A DNA stretch of 26,644 bases from Pseudomonadota bacterium (GCA_023433705.1 JAEYUC010000005.1:1-26644), one strand, 5' to 3'. Shown: positions 13,552-22,997, counted from the first letter of the stretch. The notes: generated by a model not told the origin, from the letters alone. Numbers and translations: made by a program.

Positions 13552-15789
13552 ATGCTGAAACGCGTACTGCAAGGCTGCATTCTCGCGGCGCTCTCGCTTC
13601 CCTCGTTCCCGGCGCAGATCCAAGGCACGCCCATCGACCGGCACGCGCTGGTCACGCGGCACAACCCGACGATCACGGAGATCGACCCGTCCGCGCCGTT
13701 CATGGTGGGCAACGGGAGCATCGGGTTCACCGCGGACATCACCGGCTTGCAGACTTTCCAGGACCAGTACTCACCGCTCGTGCCACTCATGACGCAGGCG
13801 CAGTGGGCCTGGCACAGCTTTCCGAATCCGAAGAACTTCCGCATCTCGCAGGCGAGCCGGCCGCTCACGGTGCGCGGCCAGAAGCTCTGGTATCCCTGGC
13901 TCGAGAACTGGGAGCAGGCCAACGCGCCCGAGATCAAATGGCTGCGCGAGAACCCGCATCGTTTCTCGCTGGGCCGCCTGGGCTTGCGCCTGCTGCGCGC
14001 GGACGGCACGGAAGCGTCTTTCGCCGACATCACGCAGACGAAGCAATCGCTCGACATGTGGAACGGGAAACTCACGAGCAGCTTCCTGTTCCAGGGCAAA
14101 CAGGTCGAAGTCGAAACCTCGGTGCATCCGACGCGCGACATCATCATCGCGCGGGTCACCTCGCCGCTGATCTTCGACGGGCGCGTCGGGTTCGCGCTCA
14201 GGTTCCCGGGCGTCTCGCCCAACCTGAATCCGAATCCCGCCGACTGGACCAATCCCGAGTCGCATGTCACGCAGGAAATCTCGCGAAACGCGGAAGGATT
14301 GAAACTTGCGCGGATCCTCGACGACACGCACTACTCGGTCGTCGTCTCCGCGGAGCGGGACCTCTCGATCGAGAAAGGCGGCCCGCACGAGTACCGCATC
14401 GTCGCGCCGCGTGGCAATACCGTCACGCTGCTCGTCGAGTTCTCGCAGAAACCCCCCATGACCGCGCCGGCCACCGAGGCCGCGCGCAACGCAGTGGCCG
14501 CCTGGTGGCAGGGTTACTGGAAGAATGGAGGCGTCATCGATTTCACGGGCAGCAAACATCCGCTCGCGAAGGAGCTCGAGCGCCGCATCGTGTTGTCGCA
14601 GTACCTGGCCGCGGTCAACCAGGCGGGCGCCGTGCCGCCGCAGGAAGAGGGCCTGTTCTCCAACAGCTGGAACGGCAAGTTCCACATGGAGATGCACGCG
14701 TGGCACTCGGCGCACTTCGCGGTGTGGGGCCGGCCCGAGCTGCTCGAACGCAGCATGCCGTGGTACTTCGCGAACCTCGAAGGCGCGAAGGAGCGCGCGA
14801 AGTCGCGTGGCGTGCGCGGCGCGTGGTGGCCGAAGATGGTCGGGCCGGAGGGCCGCGAAAGCCCGAGCACCGTGAACCCGTTCATCATGTGGCAGCAGCC
14901 GCATCCTATCTACCTCGCGGAGGCGCTCTACAACGCGCGCCCCACGCGAGAGACGCTCGACAAGTACAAGACCCTCGTCTTCGAGACCGCCGAGCTGCTC
15001 GTGAGCTGGCCGTACTTCGACAAGAAGGTCGAGCGATTCATCCTCGGCCCGCCGATCATCCCGGCGCAGGAAAGCTTCCCGCCGCTCACGACCTACAACC
15101 CGACGTTCGAGCTCGAGTACTGGCGTTACGGCGTCGCCACCGCGCAGAAGTGGCGTCAGCGTCTCGGGCTGCCGAAGAACAAGGAGTGGGACAACCTGCT
15201 GTTCCGGCTCTCCAAACTACCCGAGAAGGACGGTCTGTACCTTGCCGCCGAGTCCCAGCCGGATCTCTGGGAACGCGCGCGCTCGCCGGAGTGCAAGAGC
15301 AATGCGACGGGAAGCTGCCCCAACCGCGATCACCCCTCGTTCGTGGCCGCGCTCGGGCTCCTGCCCGGCATGGGCGTCGACCGCGAGACGATGCGCCGCA
15401 CGCTCGATGAAGTAGTCAGGTTCTGGGACCTGCGCCAGACCTGGGGCTGGGACTGGCCGATGCTCGCGATGACCGCGACCCGCCTCGATGAACCCGAGCT
15501 GGCGGTCGAGTTCCTGCTGACCGATACGAAAAACTTCCAGTTCGGCGTCTCCGGCATGACGCCGCGCATACACGTCATGGCCGACTCCGCGCCGCATGCG
15601 GCCGGCCTCGGCGTCGATGGCCCTGGCTACCGGCGCGCCGCCGAAACCTATTTCCCGTCGAACGGTTCGCTGCTGCTGGCTGCCGCGCTGATGGTGGCCG
15701 GTGGTACCGGCGAAGGAGCCCTTAATCCAGGCTTCCCGGCGAACGGGCAGTGGATGGTTCGCAGCGAAGGAATTCTGCCGTTGCCTTGA
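13552..15789 (+). CDS. Exported six-hairpin glycosidase (GH65/GH95-like alpha/alpha barrel)
   Basis: The 745-residue product starts with a signal peptide (MLKRVLQGCILAALSLPSFP). An N-terminal beta-rich domain (about 30-290; FMVGNGSIGFTADITGLQTF, RFSLGRLGLRLLRADG) precedes a helical catalytic domain (about 310-700) with FSNSWNGKFHMEMHAWHSAH (Trp373, Glu380), FAVWGRPELLERSMPWYF, NPFIMWQQPHPIYLAEALYN and LRQTWGWDWPMLAMTATRL. This is the layout of clan GH-L-type six-hairpin glycosidases and phosphorylases (GH15/65/95). Glu380 in the HMEMHAWH block is a candidate catalytic acid, by inference only. The frame is open far upstream, but that part is antisense to another gene; the ATG at 13552 is the only one in front of the signal sequence. 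No Shine-Dalgarno is visible. It is divergent from the oxidoreductase. Confidence 0.8.
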   Translation: MLKRVLQGCILAALSLPSFPAQIQGTPIDRHALVTRHNPTITEIDPSAPFMVGNGSIGFTADITGLQTFQDQYSPLVPLMTQAQWAWHSFPNPKNFRISQASRPLTVRGQKLWYPWLENWEQANAPEIKWLRENPHRFSLGRLGLRLLRADGTEASFADITQTKQSLDMWNGKLTSSFLFQGKQVEVETSVHPTRDIIIARVTSPLIFDGRVGFALRFPGVSPNLNPNPADWTNPESHVTQEISRNAEGLKLARILDDTHYSVVVSAERDLSIEKGGPHEYRIVAPRGNTVTLLVEFSQKPPMTAPATEAARNAVAAWWQGYWKNGGVIDFTGSKHPLAKELERRIVLSQYLAAVNQAGAVPPQEEGLFSNSWNGKFHMEMHAWHSAHFAVWGRPELLERSMPWYFANLEGAKERAKSRGVRGAWWPKMVGPEGRESPSTVNPFIMWQQPHPIYLAEALYNARPTRETLDKYKTLVFETAELLVSWPYFDKKVERFILGPPIIPAQESFPPLTTYNPTFELEYWRYGVATAQKWRQRLGLPKNKEWDNLLFRLSKLPEKDGLYLAAESQPDLWERARSPECKSNATGSCPNRDHPSFVAALGLLPGMGVDRETMRRTLDEVVRFWDLRQTWGWDWPMLAMTATRLDEPELAVEFLLTDTKNFQFGVSGMTPRIHVMADSAPHAAGLGVDGPGYRRAAETYFPSNGSLLLAAALMVAGGTGEGALNPGFPANGQWMVRSEGILPLP

Positions 15790-15956
15790 GATGAATTCCC
15801 GACTCGCGGCAGATAGCCACAAAGGGCGAGGGGTAGGGCAAAACATAATCCGGTGATTGCACGCGCTCGCGTGTCGTTCGTTCGACCCGCGGTCGCGCCG
15901 GATGCCGGTGCCGAATAACTACTCGAAAAACGCCCGGCATTCAGGGAGCTGTGCGC

Positions 15957-18900
15957 ATGTCACTGCGGAAATCGTTCGTTGCCTCGATCGGCCTCCTGGT
16001 CATGCTCGCGGGATGCGGCGGAGGCGGCTCCGGTTCGGATTCCAGTCCCCAGCCTCCGCCGGGGCCGGACACGACTCCAAATGCCTTCGCATTCACGAGC
16101 CAGTCGGACGTGGCGCTGTCGACGCCCATCACTTCCAACGAAGTGACGATCTCCGGCATCACCGCGAATGCCACCGTCGCGATCACGGGCGGCGAATACT
16201 CCATCGACAGTGGAGCGTTCGCGTCCGGCTCGGGCAGCATCGCGAACGCTCAACGGATCCGCGTGCGGCTGAACAGCGCGAGCCAGTTCTCCACGGCCAC
16301 GAACGCGACGCTCACGATCGGTGGTGTCTCGTCCACGTTCACGGTGACCACGTTCGCGATGGACGCGACGCCCGATGCGTTCGTGTTCCCCGAGCAGACG
16401 AACGTCGAACGCTCCGTCGCGATCGTATCCGCGCCGGCGACGATCACGGGCATCAATACGGCGGTCGAGGTCTCGATCACCGGCGGCGAATATTCGATCG
16501 ACGGTGGCGCGTATACCGCCGCGCCGGGCACCGTCGGCGCCAACCAGCAGATCCGCGTGCGCGTGAACAGCGCCAGCCAGTTCTCCGCCGCGACCAGCGC
16601 GGTGCTCACGGTCGGCGGTGTGTCCGCGACGTTCACGGCGACCACACACGCGATCGACGTTACGCCCGATGCCTTCGCGTTCGCGCGACGCATCGACGTG
16701 ACGCGCAACACGCTGGCCGAGTCCGAAGCGGTCACCATCACCGGCATGAATGCCGCCGCGGACGTTTCCATCACCGGCGGCGAATATTCGATCGACGGTG
16801 GCGCATTCACCAGCGCGGCGGGCACGATCGTCTCCGGCCAGACGCTGGTAGTGAGGACCCGGTCCTCGGCGACCTGGTCCAGGGTCACGCGCGCCAATGT
16901 GACCGTCGGCACGATCACCAGGGAGTTCGAAGTCACGTCCGAGGTCCCGGCTTACATCCCCGACAACGTGGCCTGGGATGGCACCGACGTCATCTTCCTG
17001 CAGAGCAATGCGCACCGGCTGGTGTTCCGCTGGTCCGTCACCGCGTCGCGTTATCTCGACGCGTACGCCATGGGACTCGGAGCGCTCAATCCCACGAAGA
17101 TGGCGTATTCGAGCTCTCATCGTCGGCTGTACTTCGGGTACAGCTCGGGCGCGATCCAGTACATCGGCGTCGATGCGGCGAGCCAGGCGGAGGTGCCGTT
17201 CGCGACGTTGCCGATGAGCGTCAATGGCCTCGTCGGTGTCGGCAACTACCTGCTCGCGCAGGATGAAAGCGGCGCCTGGGAGACTCATTACATCATCAAC
17301 TCCGCGGGTGCGACGACGCACCAGCTCGAGTGGAATCATTATTCGCGCGAGTACGCGTGGGATCCGGTCACCTCGCGCGTGTATTTCTTCCGCGACGGCA
17401 CGAGTCCGAATGACCTGCACTACGAGGTGATCGACCAGGCAACCGGCCAGATCACCAGCTCCGGCGAAACGCCGTATCACGGCGCCTACTCGATCATGCC
17501 GCCGATCCGCGTTTCGGCCAATGGCCAGCACGTACTGCTCGGCAGCGGCGACCTGTACGCGCAGGGCAATCTCAACTGGGCGGGCTCGCTGGGAAGCCAG
17601 CCCACCGATGCGCGCTGGTTCGCGAACGGCTCGCTCGTCGTGCTGACTACCGCCGCGAACCAGACGGCGCTGCGCCGCCTGGACGGCACGAATCTCGCCG
17701 TGCTCGAGCAGCTCAACTACACCGGCCAGGCGCTGCGGGTATTGGGCACCGACACGAAGATGGCGGTCCTGGTCGTCGACGGCACCACGGTCCGCATCCA
17801 CGACTACGTGCCCAACGACGACAGCGACGGCGACGGGGTGGCCAACACTGCCGACGCGTTCCCGTTGGATCGCGCCGCGTCGGTGGACACCGATCGCGAC
17901 GGTCATCCCGATGAGTGGAACCCGGGCCTTGGCCAGGCGGACAGCACCACGGGACTCGTGCTCGACGCGTTCCCGCACGATGCGGCCTGCTGGCTCGCGT
18001 CTCACGGCAGCGGCGGCAGCTGCGATTACGCCGCGACGTTGCCGGATTACGTTCCGGACCAGGTCGCCGAGCACGACGGCATCATCTATCTACTGAGCAG
18101 CGCCAACCGGCGCGTCTACCGCTGGTCGATTTCCGAGGGCCGGTACCTCAACCCGTACGTCGTCGGGATCAGCCAGGGCTTCACGACGCTCGCGCCGACG
18201 AAGATGGCCCTTTCACCCGAGCACCAGCGCCTGTACCTGGGCTACTCCTCGGGTGGAATCCGCTACATCGACATCACGGCGGACTCTTCGGCCGAGACGC
18301 AGTTCAGCAACGCCGCGATGGGCGTCGACGGACTCGCGAGCGTCGGCAACTACGTGCTCGCGCAGGACGGGAGCGGCGCATGGGGCACGCATTACATCTT
18401 CAACGCCGCGGGCGCCGTGACCCATCAGCTCGACTGGAACTACTACTCGCGCGAATACGCCTGGGACCCGAACCAGTCGCGCGTGTACTTCTTCCGCGAC
18501 GACACGAGTCCGAACGACCTGCATTACGAGGTCATCGACCAGGCTACGGGGCTGATCACCTCCGCCGGCGAATCGCCGTATCACGGCAGCTATTCGATCC
18601 AGACGCCGATCCGCGTGTCGGCCAACGGCGAATACATCGTGCTCGGCAGCGGTGACCTCTACAACCGGAACGGCCTGACCTGGGCCGGTTCGCTGGGCAA
18701 CCAGATCGTCGACGGCCGCTGGTTCGCCAACGGCTCGCTCGTGACGCTGACCACCGGCTCCAACCAGACGGTGCTGCGCCGACATGGCGCGTCGAATCTC
18801 GCGATTCTCGAGCAGCAGAACTTCACGGGCCAGGCGTTGCGCGTGGTCGGATCCGACACGGCGATGGTAGTGCTCGTCATCGACAACGGCACCGTCCGTT

Positions 18901-21900
18901 TCCATCCCTACACGCCCAGCGACGACAGCGACGGCGACGGCGTGTTGAACACGCAGGATGCGTTCCCGCTGGATGTCGCGGCTTCCGTCGACACCGACCG
19001 CGATGGTTACCCGGATGCATGGAACCCGGGCCGGAGCCAGGCGGACAGCACGACAGGTCTCGAGCTCGACGAGTTCCCGCTCGATTCGGCCTGCTGGCTG
19101 CCCGCGCATGGCAGCGGTGGCCTCTGTGACTACGGCGCGACCATTCCGGACTACATCCCGGACCAGGTCGAGAGCAACGGCGACGTTGTCTATCTACTGA
19201 GCAGCGCCAACCGGCGCGTGTACCGGTGGTCGATCACCGAGAGCCGGTATCTCAATCCCTATGTCGTCGGAATAAACCAGGGCTTCGGCACGATCGGGCC
19301 GACCGAGATGGCGTTCTCGAGCGCGCACGGCCGCCTCTACCTGGGTTACGCCACGGGCGCGATTCGCTACGTCGACGTGGGTTCGGGCCAGCCGACCGAG
19401 GTGGCGTTCTCCAACACGGCGATGGCCGTGGGCGGCCTCGCGAGCGTCGGCAACTACGTGCTCGCGCAGGACGGGAGCGGCGCGTGGGGCACGCATTACA
19501 TCTTCAACGCCGCGGGCGTGGTGACCCATCAGCTCGACTGGAACTACTACTCGCGCGAATACGCCTGGGACCCGAATACCTCGCGCGTCTATTTCTTCCG
19601 CGACAGTCAGAGTCCTAACGACCTGCACTACGAGGTGATCGACCAGGTCACGGGGCAGATCACGGCCGAAGGCGAAACGCCTTACCACGGAGACTACGTG
19701 ATCGCGCCGCCATTGCGGGTTTCGCCGGACGGCCAGCTGGTGCTGCTCGGCAGCGGCGACCTCTATGGGCAGAACGGGTTGAACTGGTCCGGTTCGTTGG
19801 GTGGTCCGGTGACCGACGCGCGCTGGTTCGCGAACGGCTCTCTCGCCGCGCTCACGACCGCGAGCAATCAGACGACATTGCGCCGACTCGGCGCGTCGAA
19901 TGGCACCGTGCTCGAACAGCGCAGCTTCACGGGCCAGGCGCTGCGCGTCGTGGGCTCGGATACGGCGATGGTCGTGCTCGTGATCGACGGCGGTACCGTG
20001 CGGTTCCACGACTACGTGCCGAGCGACGACAGTGACGGCGACGGCGTCGCCAACACGGCGGACGCGTTCCCGCTGGACGTTGCCGCCTCGGTCGACACCG
20101 ATCTCGACGGGTACCCCGATGCGTGGAACCCGGGCCGCAGCCAGGCGGACAGCACCACGGGACTGACGCTCGACTCATATCCGAACGATTCGGCCTGCTG
20201 GTTGCCGGGGCACGGAGACGGAGTCAACTGCGACTACGGCGCCACGATCCCCGACTACATTCCCGACCAGGTCGCGGAACACGACGGCGTCATCTATCTG
20301 CTCAGCAGCGCCAATCGGCGCGTGTACCGCCGATCGATCGCCACGGGCCAGTACCTCAATCCGTACGTCGTGGGAATCAACCAGGGCTTCTCGACCGTCC
20401 CGCCGAACCGGATGATCCATTCGAGCGCGCAGGACCGGCTGTATCTTGGCTATGGCACGGGAGCCATCCGCTACATCGACACCAATGCGGGGACGGGCGC
20501 CGAAGTGCCGTTCGTGAATCTCGCGGCGGCGGTCGGCGGTCTCGGCGAGGCCGGAAACCACCTCTACGCGAAGGACGCCAGCGGCTATTGGGGAACTAAC
20601 TACATCATCGATTCCGCCGGCGTCATCACGGACCAGGCGGGGTGGAACTACGGCTCGCCGGATTACGCGTGGGACGCGAACTCGTCGCGCGTGTACTTCC
20701 TCACATCGGGGTGGATGCTCACTTACGAAGTCGTCGACCAGGTCAGCGGGCAGGTCACCTCGACGGGCCAGGCTCCCTACCATGGGACCACCTCGATTTC
20801 GCCGCCGATCCGCGTATCGAGCAATGGTCAATTCGTGCTGGTCGGCAGCGGCGACATCTACAACCAGGGTGGCCTGACGTGGGCGGGCTCGCTCGGTGGA
20901 CAGATCAGCGACGGTCGCTGGTTCGCGGACGGCTCGCTCGCCGTGCTCACGACCAGCGGCAACCAGACGGTCCTGCGGCATCGGGACGCGACGAGCCTCC
21001 AGACGCTCGAGCAGCGGACGTTCACCGGCCAGGCGCTGCGCCTCGTGGGCTCGGACACCGCGATGGTCGTGCTCGTGAACGACGGTGGGAACGTCGAGTT
21101 CCACGACTACATTCCCAGCAACGACACCGACGGCGACGGTGTCGCGAATACCTCGGACGCCTTTCCGCTCGATGTCGCGGCCTCCGTCGACACCGACGAG
21201 GACGGGTATCCGGATGCGTGGAATCCCGGGCGATCACAGGCCGACAGCACCACGGGCTTGTCGCTGGATTCCTATCCGAACGATGACGCCTGCTGGCTTC
21301 TCGCACACGGCGATGGCGTCACCTGCAACTACGGCGCCACGCTCCCTGACTACATACCGGACCAGGTGGCCGTCAACGGCGACGTCGTCTACCTGCTCAG
21401 CAGCGCCAACCAGCGTGTGTATCGCTGGTCGATGGCGACGGGCCAATACCTGAACCCGTACGTCGTGGGGATAGATCTGGGCTACACGACCATTTCTCCC
21501 ACGACGATGCTGTTCTCCGGGTCCCACGACCGGCTGTACCTCGGCTACGAGTCCGGCGCGGTCCGTTACATCGACACGACCCTGGGCGCCGGGGCCGAAA
21601 CGGACTTCGTGAATCTCGTGGGCGCGGTGGGTGGCCTGGGCGACGTCGGCGACTACATCCTGGCCGAGGGCGGCGCCAGCGCGTGGGCAAATCACTACGT
21701 CATCGACGTTTCCGGCACCATCACGGCCCAGCGGGATTGGAACTACTACTCGCGCGAATTCGCCTGGGATCCGGCTTCCTCGCGCGTGTACTTCTTCCGC
21801 GACGGGCAGAGTCCGAACGACCTGCATTACCAGGTCATCGACCAGGTGACCGGCCTGATCGGCACGGCCGGGGAATCGCCGTACCACGGCACGTACAACA

Positions 21901-22997
21901 TCATGCCGCCCATCCGCGTGTCGCCGGACGGCGGGCAGATCCTGCTCGGCAGCGGCGATTTCTACGCGAGAAGCGGGCTCACGCAGTCGGGCTCGCTCGG
22001 CAAACAGATCGCCGATGCGCAATGGATCGACAACCTTCTCGTGGACGTCGACACCACGGATCGCGTCGAGATCCGCCGTGCCGACACCCGGGCCGTGCTG
22101 ACGTATTACCAGTACACCGGGCAACCGCTTCGCGTCCTGTTCGGAACGTCCGAGGCCTACCTCCTGCACGTGTTGAACGGCACCACGACGTTCCTGCGCC
22201 TGCCGTTCTATGACCAGGACGGGGATTCACTGCCGCGCTGGTGGGAGCAGCTTTATGGGTTGAGCGATTCCAACGCCGGCGATGCGGCGGGCGATCTCGA
22301 TTCCGACGGGGTGGACAACGCCGCGGAGTATCAAGGCAATTCGAATCCGACGCTCCCGGACACAGACGGCGATGGACTCGACGACTACCAGGAACTCGTG
22401 ACTCACGCCACCAACCCCGCGAGCGCGGACAGCGATGGCGAGGGCCTCGACGATTACGCCGAGGTCATCACGCATGGCACCGATCCTTGGGATACGGACA
22501 GCGACAACGACGGGTACACCGACCTCGACGAGGTGTTGCACGGCGGCGACCCGAACGATGCCTCCGGACTGCCGCAGCCGCTGACTAACTACAGCCAGGG
22601 GTTCGAGAGCGATCCACTGTCGGCGGCATGGACCACGCCGGCGAGCAGCACGGCTCCATGGGCGCGCGATACGACCGTTCCGGTCGAGGGTGGGTATGCC
22701 CTGAGGGCCGGTGCGATCGGAGAATCGCAATCGAGCACGATCCGCTTCCGCGGCTACTTCGCGGCGGGTACGTTGCGCTTCTGGGCGCGGGTCGATGCCC
22801 AGGGCTGCTGCGACCGGCTCATCGTGCGGGTCGACGGCGTGACACGTCTCTCGATCGGCTCGGGCGCGTGGGATGATTACGAGACGTCCCTGACGCACGG
22901 GGTTCACGAAATCGAATGGCGATACGAAAAGGATTCGTATTATTCGCAAGGCGCCGACACGGCATGGATCGATAACCTGAGCTTCGTTTCGCCGTGA
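15957..22997 (+). CDS. Giant multi-propeller lipoprotein with calcium-type linkers
   Basis: The 2,346-residue product starts MSLRKSFVASIGLLVMLAGC, a lipoprotein signal with Cys20 to be lipidated; Gly follows, so outer-membrane sorting is likely. After a Gly/Ser/Pro linker come three about 98-residue Ig-like repeats (TITGI...ITGGEYSIDGGA, residues about 39-328). Five modules follow from residue 331. Each is 288-292 residues and readable as a seven-bladed beta-propeller; the first four are each followed by a 76-residue linker with DDSDGDGV...DTDRDGYPDAWNPG and paired cysteines. The C-terminus has further DxDGDG repeats (about 2085-2205) and a jelly-roll-like domain (about 2212-2346). AGGGAG lies 8 bases before the ATG at 15957; a GTG two codons earlier is too close to it. 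An extracellular adhesion or binding role is inferred. The downstream small gene overlaps its stop. Confidence 0.85.
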   Translation: MSLRKSFVASIGLLVMLAGCGGGGSGSDSSPQPPPGPDTTPNAFAFTSQSDVALSTPITSNEVTISGITANATVAITGGEYSIDSGAFASGSGSIANAQRIRVRLNSASQFSTATNATLTIGGVSSTFTVTTFAMDATPDAFVFPEQTNVERSVAIVSAPATITGINTAVEVSITGGEYSIDGGAYTAAPGTVGANQQIRVRVNSASQFSAATSAVLTVGGVSATFTATTHAIDVTPDAFAFARRIDVTRNTLAESEAVTITGMNAAADVSITGGEYSIDGGAFTSAAGTIVSGQTLVVRTRSSATWSRVTRANVTVGTITREFEVTSEVPAYIPDNVAWDGTDVIFLQSNAHRLVFRWSVTASRYLDAYAMGLGALNPTKMAYSSSHRRLYFGYSSGAIQYIGVDAASQAEVPFATLPMSVNGLVGVGNYLLAQDESGAWETHYIINSAGATTHQLEWNHYSREYAWDPVTSRVYFFRDGTSPNDLHYEVIDQATGQITSSGETPYHGAYSIMPPIRVSANGQHVLLGSGDLYAQGNLNWAGSLGSQPTDARWFANGSLVVLTTAANQTALRRLDGTNLAVLEQLNYTGQALRVLGTDTKMAVLVVDGTTVRIHDYVPNDDSDGDGVANTADAFPLDRAASVDTDRDGHPDEWNPGLGQADSTTGLVLDAFPHDAACWLASHGSGGSCDYAATLPDYVPDQVAEHDGIIYLLSSANRRVYRWSISEGRYLNPYVVGISQGFTTLAPTKMALSPEHQRLYLGYSSGGIRYIDITADSSAETQFSNAAMGVDGLASVGNYVLAQDGSGAWGTHYIFNAAGAVTHQLDWNYYSREYAWDPNQSRVYFFRDDTSPNDLHYEVIDQATGLITSAGESPYHGSYSIQTPIRVSANGEYIVLGSGDLYNRNGLTWAGSLGNQIVDGRWFANGSLVTLTTGSNQTVLRRHGASNLAILEQQNFTGQALRVVGSDTAMVVLVIDNGTVRFHPYTPSDDSDGDGVLNTQDAFPLDVAASVDTDRDGYPDAWNPGRSQADSTTGLELDEFPLDSACWLPAHGSGGLCDYGATIPDYIPDQVESNGDVVYLLSSANRRVYRWSITESRYLNPYVVGINQGFGTIGPTEMAFSSAHGRLYLGYATGAIRYVDVGSGQPTEVAFSNTAMAVGGLASVGNYVLAQDGSGAWGTHYIFNAAGVVTHQLDWNYYSREYAWDPNTSRVYFFRDSQSPNDLHYEVIDQVTGQITAEGETPYHGDYVIAPPLRVSPDGQLVLLGSGDLYGQNGLNWSGSLGGPVTDARWFANGSLAALTTASNQTTLRRLGASNGTVLEQRSFTGQALRVVGSDTAMVVLVIDGGTVRFHDYVPSDDSDGDGVANTADAFPLDVAASVDTDLDGYPDAWNPGRSQADSTTGLTLDSYPNDSACWLPGHGDGVNCDYGATIPDYIPDQVAEHDGVIYLLSSANRRVYRRSIATGQYLNPYVVGINQGFSTVPPNRMIHSSAQDRLYLGYGTGAIRYIDTNAGTGAEVPFVNLAAAVGGLGEAGNHLYAKDASGYWGTNYIIDSAGVITDQAGWNYGSPDYAWDANSSRVYFLTSGWMLTYEVVDQVSGQVTSTGQAPYHGTTSISPPIRVSSNGQFVLVGSGDIYNQGGLTWAGSLGGQISDGRWFADGSLAVLTTSGNQTVLRHRDATSLQTLEQRTFTGQALRLVGSDTAMVVLVNDGGNVEFHDYIPSNDTDGDGVANTSDAFPLDVAASVDTDEDGYPDAWNPGRSQADSTTGLSLDSYPNDDACWLLAHGDGVTCNYGATLPDYIPDQVAVNGDVVYLLSSANQRVYRWSMATGQYLNPYVVGIDLGYTTISPTTMLFSGSHDRLYLGYESGAVRYIDTTLGAGAETDFVNLVGAVGGLGDVGDYILAEGGASAWANHYVIDVSGTITAQRDWNYYSREFAWDPASSRVYFFRDGQSPNDLHYQVIDQVTGLIGTAGESPYHGTYNIMPPIRVSPDGGQILLGSGDFYARSGLTQSGSLGKQIADAQWIDNLLVDVDTTDRVEIRRADTRAVLTYYQYTGQPLRVLFGTSEAYLLHVLNGTTTFLRLPFYDQDGDSLPRWWEQLYGLSDSNAGDAAGDLDSDGVDNAAEYQGNSNPTLPDTDGDGLDDYQELVTHATNPASADSDGEGLDDYAEVITHGTDPWDTDSDNDGYTDLDEVLHGGDPNDASGLPQPLTNYSQGFESDPLSAAWTTPASSTAPWARDTTVPVEGGYALRAGAIGESQSSTIRFRGYFAAGTLRFWARVDAQGCCDRLIVRVDGVTRLSIGSGAWDDYETSLTHGVHEIEWRYEKDSYYSQGADTAWIDNLSFVSP
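16071..16940 (+). repeat. Three tandem Ig-like coding repeats
   Basis: Repeats begin at about 16071, 16368 and 16662 (period 294-297 bp, 98-99 residues). Each starts with a TPxAFxF block, passes through an ITGI/ISGI turn and the signature ITGGEYSID, then (in the first two) a VNSASQFS or LNSASQFS block, and ends in an LTxGGVSxTF-type strand. The third copy is the most diverged (TRSSATWSRVTRANVTVGT). They probably form stalk-like beta-sandwich domains between the lipid anchor and the propellers. Confidence 0.8.
16947..22208 (+). repeat. Five tandem propeller modules, four with calcium-type linkers
   Basis: Module boundaries are 16947, 18042, 19146, 20250 and 21345, giving periods of 1,095, 1,104, 1,104 and 1,095 bp. 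Propeller parts are 864-876 bp; linkers (17814, 18918, 20022 and 21117 onward) are 228 bp each. Recurrent blade motifs in order are xxLLSSANRRVYRWS, PTxMxxSxxHxRLYLGYxSG, GGLxxVGNYVLAQDxSGAW, SREYAWDPxxSRVYFFRD, PPIRVSxNGQxVLLGSGDLY, DxRWFANGSLxxLTT and FTGQALRVxGSDTAMVVL. That makes seven per module. The fifth module runs directly into the C-terminal DxDGDG repeats. Confidence 0.85.
18333..18472 (+). repeat. 140-bp block nearly identical to 19437-19576 (modules 2 and 3)
   Basis: The two 140-base blocks differ at only three positions (GCA/GCG, and GCC against GTG), although flanking parts of the modules are much more diverged. The block encodes ASVGNYVLAQDGSGAWGTHY through SREYAWDPN. Identity at synonymous sites shows recent duplication or gene conversion rather than protein-level selection. 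Confidence 0.85.

Noticed and set aside
15790..15956. Possible cyclic-di-GMP (GEMM) riboswitch before the giant lipoprotein, from an AGGGCAAAAC string
   Set aside because: The partner segments (GCAAAGCC and the conserved P1/P2 stems) are absent; a short match by chance is more likely.
15960..18074. 704-codon minus-strand open frame antisense to the giant lipoprotein
   Set aside because: The Arg/Val-rich composition without any motif is typical of the complement of GC-rich coding DNA with third-position G/C bias.
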